Below are positions 27,701 to 36,805 of a stretch of DNA of 64,000 bases, piece after piece (the stretch's first letter is position 1; every line of letters begins with the position of its first letter). The notes below the pieces were generated by a model that made no database searches, had not been told where the DNA came from, and saw only the letters and a program-made list of their open reading frames with translations. Source of the DNA: Zonotrichia leucophrys gambelii (Eukaryota; Chordata; Aves; Passeriformes; Passerellidae); the NCBI RefSeq assembly GCF_028769735.1, contig NC_088173.1, forward strand, positions 12,731,038 through 12,795,037, read 5' to 3'. Position numbers and translations under genes: made by a program.

Positions 27701-30700
27701 GCCTTTACTATATTTTCCATTTTATATTTTTAAACTAGAATCTAATCATAATGAATATTTCTCCAGCTTAAAAGTGAAAAATTTGGCTTCAAACAAAGAT
27801 TTATATTTCTAAAGAAAAAACCCCACTGTTTTCATAAATTATTCCTGTGAATTAGAAAGACTGTGAGGTCATAAAATGAGAAGCTGTTACTTTTGATAAT
27901 TGCCTTGAGGAGCAGAATGCTCAAAGCATGAATTGCAGACAATGTATGACACTTGGTTCTTCTCTTGCTGATCTACTTCTCACACTTTTTTGGAGTTGTT
28001 AGGCCTTCATTGACAAGCAAACTTCATCAAAACTATGCCCAGACTTTTAAGCAAAACAGTGAGTTAATTTTTTCAAAAATGGTACAAAGGTCCGCTCTTG
28101 ACAGAGTTTCAGTGTTAATGCAAAATTGCAACAGTAAAGCCAGTATAAAACAATGGTGAGTTGTTAGGTTCAAAGTCTGGCACAGATAAAATTATTATCA
28201 TTACTTCATTCTCAGTGTAGTGGTAAACTGACGAATTATGAGGTGAAAACCGAACAAGATAAAATTAATTACTGCAAAAAGGCTCATTATAGCATCTGCT
28301 CAGACCTCTGCTATAATGCAGCCATATGCAGCCATATAAGCATTCCCAATATGCCTGTGTTGCCTACACAGGCTCTGGTTCCAGTGAACCACATTCCATA
28401 GAGAGAGGGGAGAGCTGAGACCAACACGTCTCTGCAAGGGCAGGGCATTCTCTGGCCCTCACATGCATGCCAACATATGCTACAAGGATATGAAGCTGTC
28501 AAGCTTGCATCCAAGTTTGAAAGCAAGTCACTTTTTCCTCCTTCTCTCTCTTCCCCTGTACCCTCCATTTGTTGGGAAAAGAGTCTTCCTATTCTTACAT
28601 TTAGTCAGTGTTGTACTACTCAGTGGCGTTTCAGGGAAAGAAGGAAAAAAACAACTGCAGCCATGAGAACATTTGATCAGTTGTGGCTCTAGGGATACAG
28701 TTCTTCCTAATCCCTGTGGGTGAGCAGATAAGGCCATAGTACAATATTATTTTCTTACAGTTTAGCAAGGAAGGAAATCAATAACATGTAAATTCACAAC
28801 GTTTTTGGTTTAAAATAATAATCCCAGTGAACTAATGCAAATACTCCTATGGTCCTGGAATTTCTCCCAGAAATTTTATCAAACTATAATATTTAAGGGG
28901 AAAAAAAATGGGTCTCATCAAAACACACTAAGAAATGGTTAGTCTACCATTTTGCCTGGAAACTTTTCAGTTGCTCTTACATGCAGGAAATTTCAAGGCT
29001 GGTTTTGTCTAACATCAACTTCCAACTATTAGATCTTGTTACACTTTGATCAGCAAAATTGAAAAGCATTCCATTATCTGATTTTTTTCCTGTGTATAGA
29101 CAGATTTCCATAGGGATTTATAAATATTTCACACAATTCCTTGATCAAATGCACTTATTAAGGACTTTTTTTCAGCGGCACATAATTTTTGGAGTACTAC
29201 TTTGAAATGTGTTCATTATTTCAACACTCTTCTCCACATATGGATCCCGGGAGGAGACACAACACTCTTTAGCAGTTGGTTCATCAGTGTAACATGCAAA
29301 TACAACCTCAGTTTTCCTCTGCTCTGTGACATTCTTCTTTTTGTGAATATAGTAGCATTTTGGCTACAAAGAATAATCTGAGAAGTGAGACAATTGTCTG
29401 TACTTGAATTTCAGTAGCTTTAGTCTTTTACCATTGTTTCCTTGTCTCTTGGTAGTGTACAAACACATTGGTGATCTTTTAATCAAGAAATTTGAATTGT
29501 TACATGACTCTATAATATAATATATGTGATACACATATCCTATATACATATCTGACTATATAATATAACAAAATTCCTAGTCTGTATGCCATCTGCAAAC
29601 TTCTCCAGGATATTTTTGATGTCCTCATCCCAACAGCTGATGAAGAAACTAAGTAGGCACAAATAAAGAATTGGTGTCTAAAAATCCTACTTTGATAAAT
29701 TTATTTATTTCTATATCTCACATTCAAAATTTATCAATGATCCTGTTTCTAGTCCAGTCATCTTGTGAGTTCCTCCTATGAATGTTTTTAATCAAAATGC
29801 ACATCAAAAGCTCTGAAGAAATCCCTGTGTCTTTAATCATAACTAGCATAATTTCCAGCTAGTCTCTAAAAACACCATGGAGTTTGTTTAAGGAGATGAA
29901 ATTCCAGAAAACCTCTAATGACTAGTGCAAATTAATCTTACATTTTGAATCTTAAATTAAACACCCCATTAGATATTCAGCTTTGAGTTCACACTAAATG
30001 ATTCATAACTTCCCAGTTATTTCTCACTACCTTTTTAAAGCATAGGAGTTGAATAAGCAGTCTTCAGCTTTTGTTCAATATTGTCATCAGTTTTTCAGAG
30101 ATGCTTACGTAATTTCCTTTATTCTGTAAGTTATTAAAAAACAAGGGGAAAAAAACCCGAGGTAAACTTATTTTTTTTCTAGTGGTACCCATTGTTTAGT
30201 TTGAGAATTTTGCTCTGTACTTGAAGAGAAATACAAAGAATAAATAGGCCTCAGCTGGGGATATGGTGTGTCTAATTCCCAGTAGACAGATTAAAAGGAC
30301 ATGCAAAATCAGTGTAGTTTACTGTTCAAAGTCATCTAGGATGTAGATGATTATGAGCCAGACCAGCTGGAAAACAAACAGTTTCATTGGAGCACTGAAA
30401 AAAAGGTGTTAAAATGAGATTTATTGTTACATACAATGAAAATTAATACTTTTCTCCTGAGGTGCTGAAATTCAAAGAAACTAACTGTAGCCTCATTTCC
30501 ATTATTATAGCTATAGCTATTAAAGATTTTATATATGTTTGTTGTTTAACAGAGGCATTAAGCGCTTAGTGCAGTTCCAAAACACATATGGTATGTAGTG
30601 GCATTTGAGACATCCTAAGCCTACAGCTGGCCCTCAGAAGGGAATGATTATCCCATAAGCCCTTAGTCATGTCTGCCAACAGCATGCAGTATATCCAGTT

Positions 30701-31082
30701 GTTACCATTTCATCATAATTTCAAAACTTTTGGTCTGGAATTTAGTAGTTAGCACTGCACAGAGCTCACCGCAGGATTACTGAAAGGCAATGTGACAGAA
30801 AGGCTCTCTGCTCACAACAGCCATGAATATACCTCTCACATACTGTTCAGTTATTTTTTTATGACTATTGGAATGAGCAACACTTACTGAGTTAAGGCCA
30901 ATATAAGGTTCATACTGAAATCTTGAATGTTCTGGCATTGAATAAGTCCTTATTGGTTTAATGTTGATTTGTCACTAAAGTCCTGCCTGTTACTCCTTTC
31001 TTTCCTTCTCTTCTCCTTTATTCTCCTACTTTGTTTTGGTTTTGTTCTTTCTTTCCACCCCTCCCTCTCTCCTTCTTTGGAT
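21724..31082. other. Long gene-poor stretch
   Basis: AT-rich, with no gene, RNA or repeat family I can support. It contains T- and A-runs near 21,760, 26,360 and 27,345. The open frames of 60-85 codons look random. Confidence 0.5.
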
Positions 31083-31905
31083 ATTTTAGAAACTCATCCA
31101 TTTCTCAGTTAACTGGACATGGCAGCCCAGAGTTGGCTAACGTTGTCCTCATTTTCAAAAAGAATAAGAAGGAGGACCCTGGAAGATACAGCCAGCTAAA
31201 ATCATGGAAAAGGTCATTGAAAAACACCTGGAGGACATCACAGTCACTGGTCACAGTCAGCAAAGCTTCATGAGAGGAAAGTTCTTCTTGTTGAGTCTGA
31301 TTTACTTCTACTATCTACTCATCTACTTGATCTTGGAAAGCATGCAGATGTAATATTTTTATACTTCAGCAAAGCTTTTGATACTCTCACACTGATTCCT
31401 TCTGCAACAAAATATCCAGCACACAGCTGGATATTCACCTTACCTGATGGGTGAACAACTGGCTCGCAGGTCAGGCACAAAGAGGAGGTGAAGGGGGTGA
31501 CATCAGGCTAGCAACAGTCACTAGTGGGGTTCTGCAGGGCTCCACCCTCAGCCCAGTTCTCTTCAGCATTTTCTTTAGTGCCTTGGACACAGGAACTGAT
31601 CTATTGACTCCTGTGATCAATGGCAGGACTCTAGGAAATGGCATGATGCTGTGTTGAGGGAGGTTTAGATTGGATATCAGGAAAAGGTTTTTCATCCAGA
31701 GGGTGGTTGGGCTCTGGAGCAGGCTTCCCAGGGAAGTGATCACAACACCAACCTGACAGAGCTCAAGAAGTGTTTGGACAATGCTCTCAGGCACGTGGTG
31801 TGATCCTCGCAAAGCCCTGTGCAAGGCCAGGAGTGGGACTCTATGATCGAGAAATACAAAGCCTCATGGCTCCCTTCCAAGCCAGCATATTCTATGATTC
31901 TAAAA
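31083..31905 (+). mobile_element. CR1: CR1 LINE, RT to 3' end, internally deleted
   Basis: Plus-strand CR1. Translated pieces match the CR1 reverse transcriptase region, including a degenerate form of its QGS..LSPVLF block at about 31,526-31,566. The 3' UTR follows ('ggatatcaggaaaaggttttt', 'gctctggagcaggcttcccaggg') and the copy ends with the typical CR1 octamer-like tail TATTCTATGATTCT near 31,888-31,901. Stops and deletions interrupt every frame. Dead copy. Confidence 0.85.
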
Positions 31906-33018
31906 AATCATAAATCAGAAAGCAATTTAGATTGTCTCAAATGTATATTTAAGAGATTTCTCTCTTCCAAACAAAATTAATCTTCATTATCACTTCTGTT
32001 TCTTATGTCTTGTAAAAAATATGTATGTTGCATACAGAAAAAGCAAGCATAGCTGTGGCCAAGACACTGTGCACACCAAAACAAGAAGCCTATTGAGAAT
32101 TCAGGTCAGAAGTACCTCACCTTTCTATAGGTAAAAACTGCTGATACACAGGAATCCCCTTGACTTGAAGGACAGCACGTACTTTTGAAATGGGCAGTAT
32201 TCATAGTAATCATCTATATATATGTAAAGCTTTGCACTTGAGTGTCTGCCAATAAGTGCTTAGGTTTTAGTTGAGCCACTGCGTTTCTTTAGTCTTCTCA
32301 TATCTAGTAAGGATCCCTTCCCAAAATATATCTCCTCACAAACTTATGTGGAATACTGATTTATTTACAACTAATAACAATACTAACTTTACAATAAAAA
32401 ACAACTAATGATAAGAAAGGTTTTATTGTGTGTTTATGGCAAATATGTCAAATAAACCGGACAATAACAGAAACAATGAAAAAGTAAAGTACTTCAGAAT
32501 TGGCCAGTAGAGGATATTTGGGACATGTGCTGAGTATGATAGATAGTTCTGCTGCAAGACCCAGAGCGCTGGGTGAATTGCTCTTACACTTACAGCCTGT
32601 AGCCCTTTTAACCAAGGAGTCCAGAGCAGGTTGCAAAAAATTACTACTAAATTATTGAGCAGGTGATTAGTTCTTACTGAGATTTTTTTTTCTGTTCTAA
32701 GATGGGTTTTGTCTTATCCTGTGTTCTGGGAATTAGCTCATGAGATTGCACCTCATACAAACTCACCAAATCAACCCTTTAAAATATTGTGACAAATTTT
32801 GAGATGGACTAATTTCTACTTATAAGCGGTCTGAAAATTAGGTATAAGGAAAAAACTGGACTCTTAGTTTCCTTCTGTTTTCAAAGGAAGGGGTTAGTGA
32901 TACACCTTTTTATGTTCTGCCTGTAGAATAATAACATGGCTTGTCTCTGGAAATATTTTTCTCTGTTCTCATGGTCTAGGATTGAATTTGAACCAAATTT
33001 GAATTTTCAGATTGCTGC
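31906..33018. other. 5' flank of the provirus, no gene seen
   Basis: AT-rich host DNA. The last four bases (CTGC, 33,015-33,018) are repeated directly after the provirus at 44,072-44,075. Confidence 0.6.
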
Positions 33019-33498
33019 TGAAGCCCTAAAGCAGATAGCCTTCCAGAAGTAATGGGTTAAAACATGGAATGAGAAGCATGTAAAGAAGGGCCTAGCACTA
33101 GAACACACGGAGAAAGCACAGCACTAGGAAAACAGAGCAATAAATTAGATAAAAGGTAGAGCATCATGACAGGGGAAGAGATAGGTATAGGAGAAACTAA
33201 TAAGCTAAGCAGGTTTAGAGCCAGCAATGTCAAAACGACCCTAAGGGTTTTGCCAGGCCACGGGATCTAAGCCAAGTACACCGGGAATTGACCAAATTAG
33301 GAAAAGAGTTCAAAAGTTTAAAGAGGAAGACTCATCGGAAAGACCCCGTCTATGATGAAGGCAACAGGAACGACCACCTAAAAATTCCCCAAAAGAGATG
33401 TCTCCACCTACGCTCCGCCCACGCTCCGCCTACACCTCGCCCCATATGAATATGCATGATTATGTATCTGATCTGATGTAATCCTATACCCAAAATTG

Positions 33499-33505
33499 TA
33501 TATAA
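33499..33505 (+). promoter_or_regulatory. LTR TATA box
   Basis: TATATAA in U3, preceded by GC-box-like CGCTCCGCC repeats about 80 bp upstream. The same box is in the 3' LTR at 43,922-43,928. Transcription should start about 25-30 bp downstream. Confidence 0.8.
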
Positions 33506-33564
33506 GGCTTGCATTTGCTATGTGAACTCAGAAATCCATTTTGTGATTTCTCCGACGCGTCGCT

Positions 33565-33570
33565 AATAAA
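33565..33570 (+). terminator. LTR poly(A) signal
   Basis: AATAAA 60 bp after the TATA box. Its copy at 43,988-43,993 in the 3' LTR would direct 3' processing of proviral RNA. The short gap implies a short R region. Confidence 0.8.
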
Positions 33571-33652
33571 AATACCTCCTGCTTAATTGACTTAAGCTGA
33601 GTCTGATTAGGCAGTCACTCTGCCTGTTTGGGGCAAAATTTGGCATCATTTC

Positions 33653-33670
33653 TGGCGACCCAGATGGGAC
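33653..33670 (+). other. Primer binding site, tRNA-Arg type
   Basis: TGGCGACCCAGATGGGAC begins 4 nt after the LTR end. Its reverse complement ends in GCCA, as a mature tRNA does. From memory it matches the 3' end of a vertebrate tRNA-Arg(CCG) isodecoder over all 18 nt. It does not match the Pro or Trp primers used by many gamma- and alpharetroviruses. Confidence 0.8.
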
Positions 33671-33939
33671 ATATGGCACCAGACAGGAGATCCAAGCTTT
33701 AAGGGTCCTCTCCCGAGCCGGGTCTGGGGTCGGGGTCTTCTGGGCGCCTCTGACGGCTTTTCGTCGGAAGAAGCTCCTTCCCTGGACCGGTGCTCTCGGA
33801 TGGACGCTGGCTGCATCTCCTGCTCAATTAAGAGGTATTTTAATTGCCTATTGGCTTTAAGAGGTATTTGAATTGTTTGTTGGTTTTGGGATAAAGCGCT
33901 TTGTTTGGAAAACGAGGGTCAGACGTGACCGCTCGCAGG

Positions 33940-33945
33940 GTAAGC
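33940..33945 (+). promoter_or_regulatory. Candidate major splice donor
   Basis: GCAGG|GTAAGC near 33,935-33,945 is close to the vertebrate 5' splice consensus and lies between the primer site and gag, where retroviruses place the donor for subgenomic env RNA. Not tested. Confidence 0.5.
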
Positions 33946-33979
33946 CGGAGGGACGCCTCGGTAAAAATCCCTGATTTTA

Positions 33980-34114
33980 CGGGTTAAAGTCCCGTAAATA
34001 CGGGTTAAAGTCCCGTAAATACGGTACGGGTTAAAGTCCCGTAAATACGGGTTAAAGTCCCGTAAATACGGTGCGGGTTAAAGTCCCGTAAATACGGTGC
34101 GGGTTAAAGTCCCG
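33980..34114 (+). repeat. Six leader hairpin repeats
   Basis: CGGGTTAAAGTCCCG occurs six times, starting at 33,980, 34,001, 34,027, 34,048, 34,074 and 34,100, spaced 21 or 26 bp apart. Each unit is self-complementary (CGGG with CCCG around a 7-nt TTAAAGT loop). Most stems extend by TA/TA, and the first reaches 8 bp. The array sits between the candidate splice donor and gag. That would place it only in unspliced RNA, where a packaging signal is usual. Function is inferred. Confidence 0.9.
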
Positions 34115-34588
34115 TAAAAAGAGTACAAAAGGAAACGACTAGGTTATGGCAGAGAAGAGCTGAACTTGGTATCTTTGGTTTGTTTTGCTGTATGGGAGAT
34201 TGCCTACGGTTCTTTGAGAACGAGAGAAAGATGTGTTAATTGGTGGTTTTAGATGTGTTAATTGGTGGTTTTGTGTTTGTTTTATGTGTCCGTTGTAAAA
34301 TCTTATAGGGGACGCTTTTATTACCTTCTATGTAAACAGATTGGAAATGTATGTGCATGAACTTGGGAACCCGGTATTTCACGGTCTATCGGCGACCAAG
34401 GCCATAAGGTAGGAACCTCTCACTGTACGAGTGTGTGGAGTAAGTGAGACGCAGCATCGCTGCAAAACGAGAGCGGAGTCCCGATCCACATTCCCTGGAC
34501 GAAGCGAATGGAAATTGTGTGAATGAAGTATTAAGGTATATTGGCATATAGTACTTGTGGAAAAAGAGCACGAATACAGAGAATAGCC

Positions 34589-35879
34589 ATGGGAAGCCAA
34601 CAGAGTAAAGATATAAATATGAAAACCCCTTTAGGATGTATCCTAAAACACTGGAAGGACCTGGGAGGGATTCCAGGGGGAAACATAAGTAAAAAAAACA
34701 CTTCTTAAGTATTGCACACAATGGTGGCCCCTGTACCGTCTTGATGACGGAGAAAAATGGCCACCAGAGGGGACAACTAACTATAATACCATTTTACAAC
34801 TTATGCTCTTCCTCCGGCGGCTCAATAAATGGGATGAGGTAATATACGCAGACATGTTTTTCACCCTAAAGAATAAACCTGAGTGGCAAAAGGAATGTAG
34901 AATTAATGTAGCTCCTCAGGACCCCCTAGTATTGGCTTTGGAAAGAGATAAGAAAGGTCCGAAGTCAAAGGACCGTTGCTGTGATGCATGCAGTATTGGA
35001 CAGCAGTGTCTCAAGTTAACAAGGAGGGATAGTGGAAAGGAGAGCGAAATAAGCTTGTGGGAATACCATCCATTCGCTCCAGGGCGGGAAGGACCCCTTC
35101 CCAGACCAAAAGAAGAACAAGGGGATCCTAGCCCATTAAAGGAATTGGAGCAGTGGTGGAAATCTAAGTTTGGATGCAGTCCTCAGAAACTAGACAACGG
35201 CTGGGAGGAGGGTAGCCCATCAAAATCGGGGATCAGTGAGGGAAAGGGCAGCCCCCAGGAACTAGGTAGCCCACAGGGGTCGGGGAGCTATGTTGACAGC
35301 CCACCCAGACTGGAACTCGAAAGGGAAGAAGGCAGTCCGTCGGGAGTAGAGAGCCGGGGGGAGACACGCAGCCCGCCCGAGCTTAGTCCATACGGGGATA
35401 GTAACACATCCAGAAATGGGGGTGACTGTAGAATGGAAACTAGCACACCAAGGACTGGTGTTTGCAGAATGGAAACCAGCACACCAAAGGCTGGGGACAA
35501 GAGCGACTCATTGGGGGGCAACGTCCCTGAATTAAAATATAGTAAGGGGAGTAGTAATGTGACATGTGAAAAGGAGACAGAGAACAACTCGCAGAGATTG
35601 AGTATAATAATACAGATAGAGGATAAAAGGGATGGGAAAGCAGCAGAAGATGAGAGGGGTAGCAGCCCGGGGCAGGATAAGGGTCGACAGATATTAGGGA
35701 GACGACAGACCCAGGACGGGAGTCGGACGGACTGTGTAATAGAGATGGGAGGTGAAAATGAGGAACTAGACATAGAGGCACAGGAAGAGGACCCGGGGCA
35801 AGGACCAGTCACTCGTATTATACCAGATCTGTGGCACGGAGGGAAACAAAGCAAAGAGAGGAGGGGAATCATACGATAG
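34589..35879 (+). pseudogene. gag: gag 5' part: matrix and Ser/Pro-rich linker, frameshifted
   Basis: The ATG at 34,589 opens MGSQQSK, a typical N-myristoylation start (Gly2, Ser6). It continues into a gamma-type matrix (TPLG.ILKHWKDL) but reaches a TAA at 34,706-34,708 after 39 codons. The likely cause is an extra base in the A8 run at 34,691-34,698, since matrix-like sequence resumes in the next frame and stays open to 35,879. That frame holds the rest of matrix with a CCDACSIGQQC cluster, then about 200 residues rich in Gly, Ser, Pro and Glu (many GSP/SPP units) in the p12-like position, and ends in a basic stretch. I see no PPPY or PTAP late motif. A second shift near 35.8-35.88 kb moves reading back to the original frame. 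The A-run shift could be a sequencing error. Confidence 0.8.
35427..35498 (+). repeat. 36-bp direct repeat in gag linker
   Basis: Two 36-bp copies (35,427-35,462 and 35,463-35,498) encode CRMETSTP twice, with a few substitutions between them. In-frame duplications like this suggest that the linker length is free to vary. Confidence 0.85.
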
Positions 35880-36802
35880 CTCCTCTCCGACAAATTATGC
35901 CAATGGTAGGGGAAAAGACTAGAGTAAAGGTGCCGTTCTCGACAAGTGATTTGAACAATTGGAGGGATGAAGCAAAAAATTTTAGGAGAAATCCAGAGGG
36001 AGTAGCAAAGAGATTTGAACTAATGGCGAAGAATTTAGATATTGATTGGGAGGATATAGAAGTGATGCTGTCGGAGCTGACAGATACAGAAAGGGAGCTT
36101 GTGTTGGAGACAGGGAGACAACATGCTCAAGTGTTACCGGGGAGAATAGAAGATAATTTTCCCAGCAGTAAACCAGAATGGGACCCAGGTAACGCAGATC
36201 ATTATCAACGGTTAGTGCAGTATAGGAAACTGATAGCGATGGGCTTGCGTAATGCAATCCCTAAGGCTATCAACTGGTCAGTGCTATATAACATCAGGCA
36301 GAGAAAGGATGAGACCCCATCGGAGTTCTTGGACAGACTCAGGGCGGCAATGAGACAATACACACCCCTAGACCCGGCAACGGAAGAAGAGAAACAGCAC
36401 TTGCTAGGGTTAATGATGGGACAGAGTAACCCAGACATCAGGAAGAAGTTACAAAAGCTTGAGCACCCAGCAAACAAAAATCTAGAGATACTGCTAAACG
36501 AGGCATGGAAAGTATATAATAATAGAAAAGCAGAAGAGAAGAAAAAGGAAGACAAGAAGATAGCTCAAGTAGTGGCTGTAGCAGTAGCAGCTCAAAAGAC
36601 GGGTTACCCGGAACCTAGAACTCGAGGAAGGGGTAAAGGCAACCCAATGGGAAGGGGAGGAAGACTCCAGCCCCACCCCACTAGGGTAGGGCCAAATCAA
36701 TGTGCACACTGCCTACAGATGGGGCATTAGAGGCGAGAATGTCCCCAACTGAGGGAAAGATTTATGGCCACTACCACCACCACACATCAGGATAGTGAAT
36801 GA
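35831..36802 (+). pseudogene. gag: gag 3' part: capsid and nucleocapsid, stop in zinc finger
   Basis: The open frame encodes a gammaretroviral capsid: a PLRQ-like start at about residue 18, the N-terminal helices (VPFSTSDLNNW, WDD-like WED), and the major homology region EFLDRLRAAMRQYTP at about residues 164-178. A Lys/Glu-rich helix and an Arg/Gly-rich nucleocapsid follow. The single CCHC finger (C-x2-C-x4-H-x4-C) is cut by a TAG at 36,728-36,730 directly after its His; the last Cys follows in frame. The next in-frame stop, TGA at 36,800-36,802 followed by CGG, is more likely the natural gag terminator. pol continues in the same frame. The frame opens upstream of 35,831 without a true start, since it continues gag after a frameshift. 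Confidence 0.88.
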
Positions 36803-36805
36803 CGG
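36800..36805 (+). promoter_or_regulatory. gag terminator with possible readthrough context
   Basis: TGA followed by CGG lies at the gag-pol boundary, with pol open in the same frame directly after. Gammaretroviruses make Gag-Pol by reading through the gag stop, usually a UAG. UGA-CGG is a known readthrough context in some RNA viruses. The assignment is inferred from position. Confidence 0.55.

Larger units (their letters stand above)
33019..33648 (+). repeat. 5' LTR
   Basis: 630 bp, starting TGAAGCCC and ending GGCATCA (TG...CA ends). It is identical to the 3' LTR except G at 33,300 versus A at 43,723. U3 carries a TATA box at 33,499-33,505, two GC-box-like CGCTCCGCC motifs at 33,411-33,430 and an octamer-like ATATGCAT at 33,450-33,457. 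A poly(A) signal lies at 33,565-33,570. By spacing, R should start near 33,530 and U5 should be about 60 bp. Confidence 0.95.

Noticed and set aside
28311..28737. Overlapping frames of 67-85 codons on both strands
   Set aside because: They overlap each other on both strands in a locally GC-richer stretch with no motif or splice context.
31471..31824. 117-codon minus-strand frame
   Set aside because: It is antisense to the plus-strand CR1 copy at 31.1-31.9 kb.
33980..34114. CRISPR-like array of regularly spaced repeats
   Set aside because: The repeats are 15 bp with 6-11 bp gaps of near-constant sequence, inside a retroviral leader in a vertebrate genome. The gaps are not unique spacers.
34389..34721. 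Minus-strand frames of 73 and 111 codons over the gag start
   Set aside because: They are antisense to the leader and matrix region and have no supporting signals.
35288..35893. 201-codon open frame on the minus strand opposite gag
   Set aside because: It is the antisense shadow of the purine-rich Ser/Pro/Gly gag linker. Its Leu/Ser/Pro-rich product is what the complement of that composition gives. No start context or motif.
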